Positions 7,069-7,211 of a stretch of DNA of 7,211 bases are shown here, one piece after another. The position numbers and the translations under genes were made by a program. The notes below the pieces were generated by a model that saw only the letters and a list, made by a program, of their open reading frames with translations, made no database searches and was not told the DNA's origin. The DNA comes from an uncultured Verrucomicrobiota bacterium (lineage in GTDB: Bacteria > Verrucomicrobiota > Kiritimatiellia > RFP12 > UBA1067). Numbering within the stretch: position 1 is the stretch's first letter; each line of letters starts with the position of its first letter. The stretch is taken from assembly GCA_946631535.1 (NCBI GenBank), contig CAMPAF010000154.1, positions 1-7,211 of the forward strand, given 5' to 3'.

Positions 7069-7074
7069 CTCCTT
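7069..7074 (-). promoter_or_regulatory. Ribosome binding site of the large secreted-protein gene
   Basis: AAGGAG on the minus strand lies 5 bases before ATG 7063 and 8 bases before the adjacent ATG 7060. It is the strongest Shine-Dalgarno sequence in the window and fixes the start to this ATG pair, directly ahead of the signal peptide. Confidence 0.8.
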
Positions 7075-7102
7075 CATGTTTTGGTACAGCAAACGACGAC
7101 AT

Positions 7103-7131
7103 TTTATCACATTCTCCCCCCGCTCCGTCAA
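7103..7131 (-). promoter_or_regulatory. Sigma70-type promoter with extended -10
   Basis: On the minus strand TTGACG (7131-7126) is a five-of-six match to the -35 consensus. After a 17-base spacer comes GATAAA (7108-7103), a four-of-six -10 match preceded by TG-T, which makes it an extended -10. Transcription would start near 7096, leaving a leader of about 33 bases with the AAGGAG site. The surrounding bases are much more AT-rich than the rest of the window. The spacer carries a run of six G (minus strand; 7121-7116). Confidence 0.6.
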
Positions 7132-7152
7132 TGGCGATTTTCAAGGTCCGAT

Positions 7153-7188
7153 GGCTCGGGGCGCATCTGCGTAATTCACCGCCGAGCC
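7153..7188. repeat. Seven-base inverted repeat upstream of the promoter
   Basis: GGCTCGG (7153-7159) and CCGAGCC (7182-7188) are perfect inverted copies separated by 22 bases, located about 20-55 bases upstream of the -35 box of the minus-strand operon. The spacing (29 bases start to start) is close to three helical turns, which would suit a dimeric regulator. It could equally be a weak hairpin at the end of an upstream gene outside the window; no T-run follows it. This is a speculative operator. Confidence 0.25.
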
Positions 7189-7211
7189 TTCTGATGATTG
7201 GAAACAACTAT

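Noticed and set aside
7064..7207. A 48-residue N-terminal extension of the secreted protein from ATG 7207.
   Set aside because: It would place the promoter and the AAGGAG site inside the coding region and bury the signal peptide. The peptide is not export-like.

Overview
This GC-rich window looks like chromosomal DNA of a Gram-negative bacterium of the PVC superphylum. A Kiritimatiellota- or Lentisphaerae-like host is my best guess. The guess rests on the combination of a GH99-like (WbsX-type) protein, an exported family-2 glycosidase with a PVC-style C-terminal extension, a Tat-exported calcineurin-like phosphoesterase, and a large secreted protein with autotransporter-associated strand repeats but no visible translocator barrel. 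No rRNA, tRNA, CRISPR array, transposase or phage gene is visible.

Layout. Positions 1-278 (+) are the 3' end of a GH99-like gene that begins outside the window. It is followed after 17 bases by a complete exported GH2 glycosidase gene (296-3169, +), so the two very probably form one polysaccharide-degradation operon. The interval 3170-3510 separates two convergent transcription units. It holds a short membrane-protein-like reading frame with no credible end of its own, then a cluster of three small palindromes at 3424-3477 resembling a REP-type extragenic repeat. On the minus strand, a promoter and a strong ribosome binding site near 7063-7131 drive an 856-residue secreted surface or adhesin-like protein (7063-4493). 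Downstream, almost touching it, lies a metallophosphoesterase gene (4479-3511). These two probably form a second operon.

How the genes may work together. The plus-strand pair reads as part of a glycan-utilisation locus, with one enzyme of unknown linkage and one beta-glycosidase acting outside the cytoplasm. The minus-strand pair encodes a Sec-exported beta-rich protein carrying a discoidin-like (F5/8-type) segment and a Tat-exported hydrolase. A shared role in handling external substrates is possible but not shown by sequence. I see no clearly new multi-gene system. The points most worth a second look are the convergent intergenic repeat cluster with the apparently truncated membrane ORF, the architecture of the large secreted protein, and the C-terminal extension of the GH2 enzyme.
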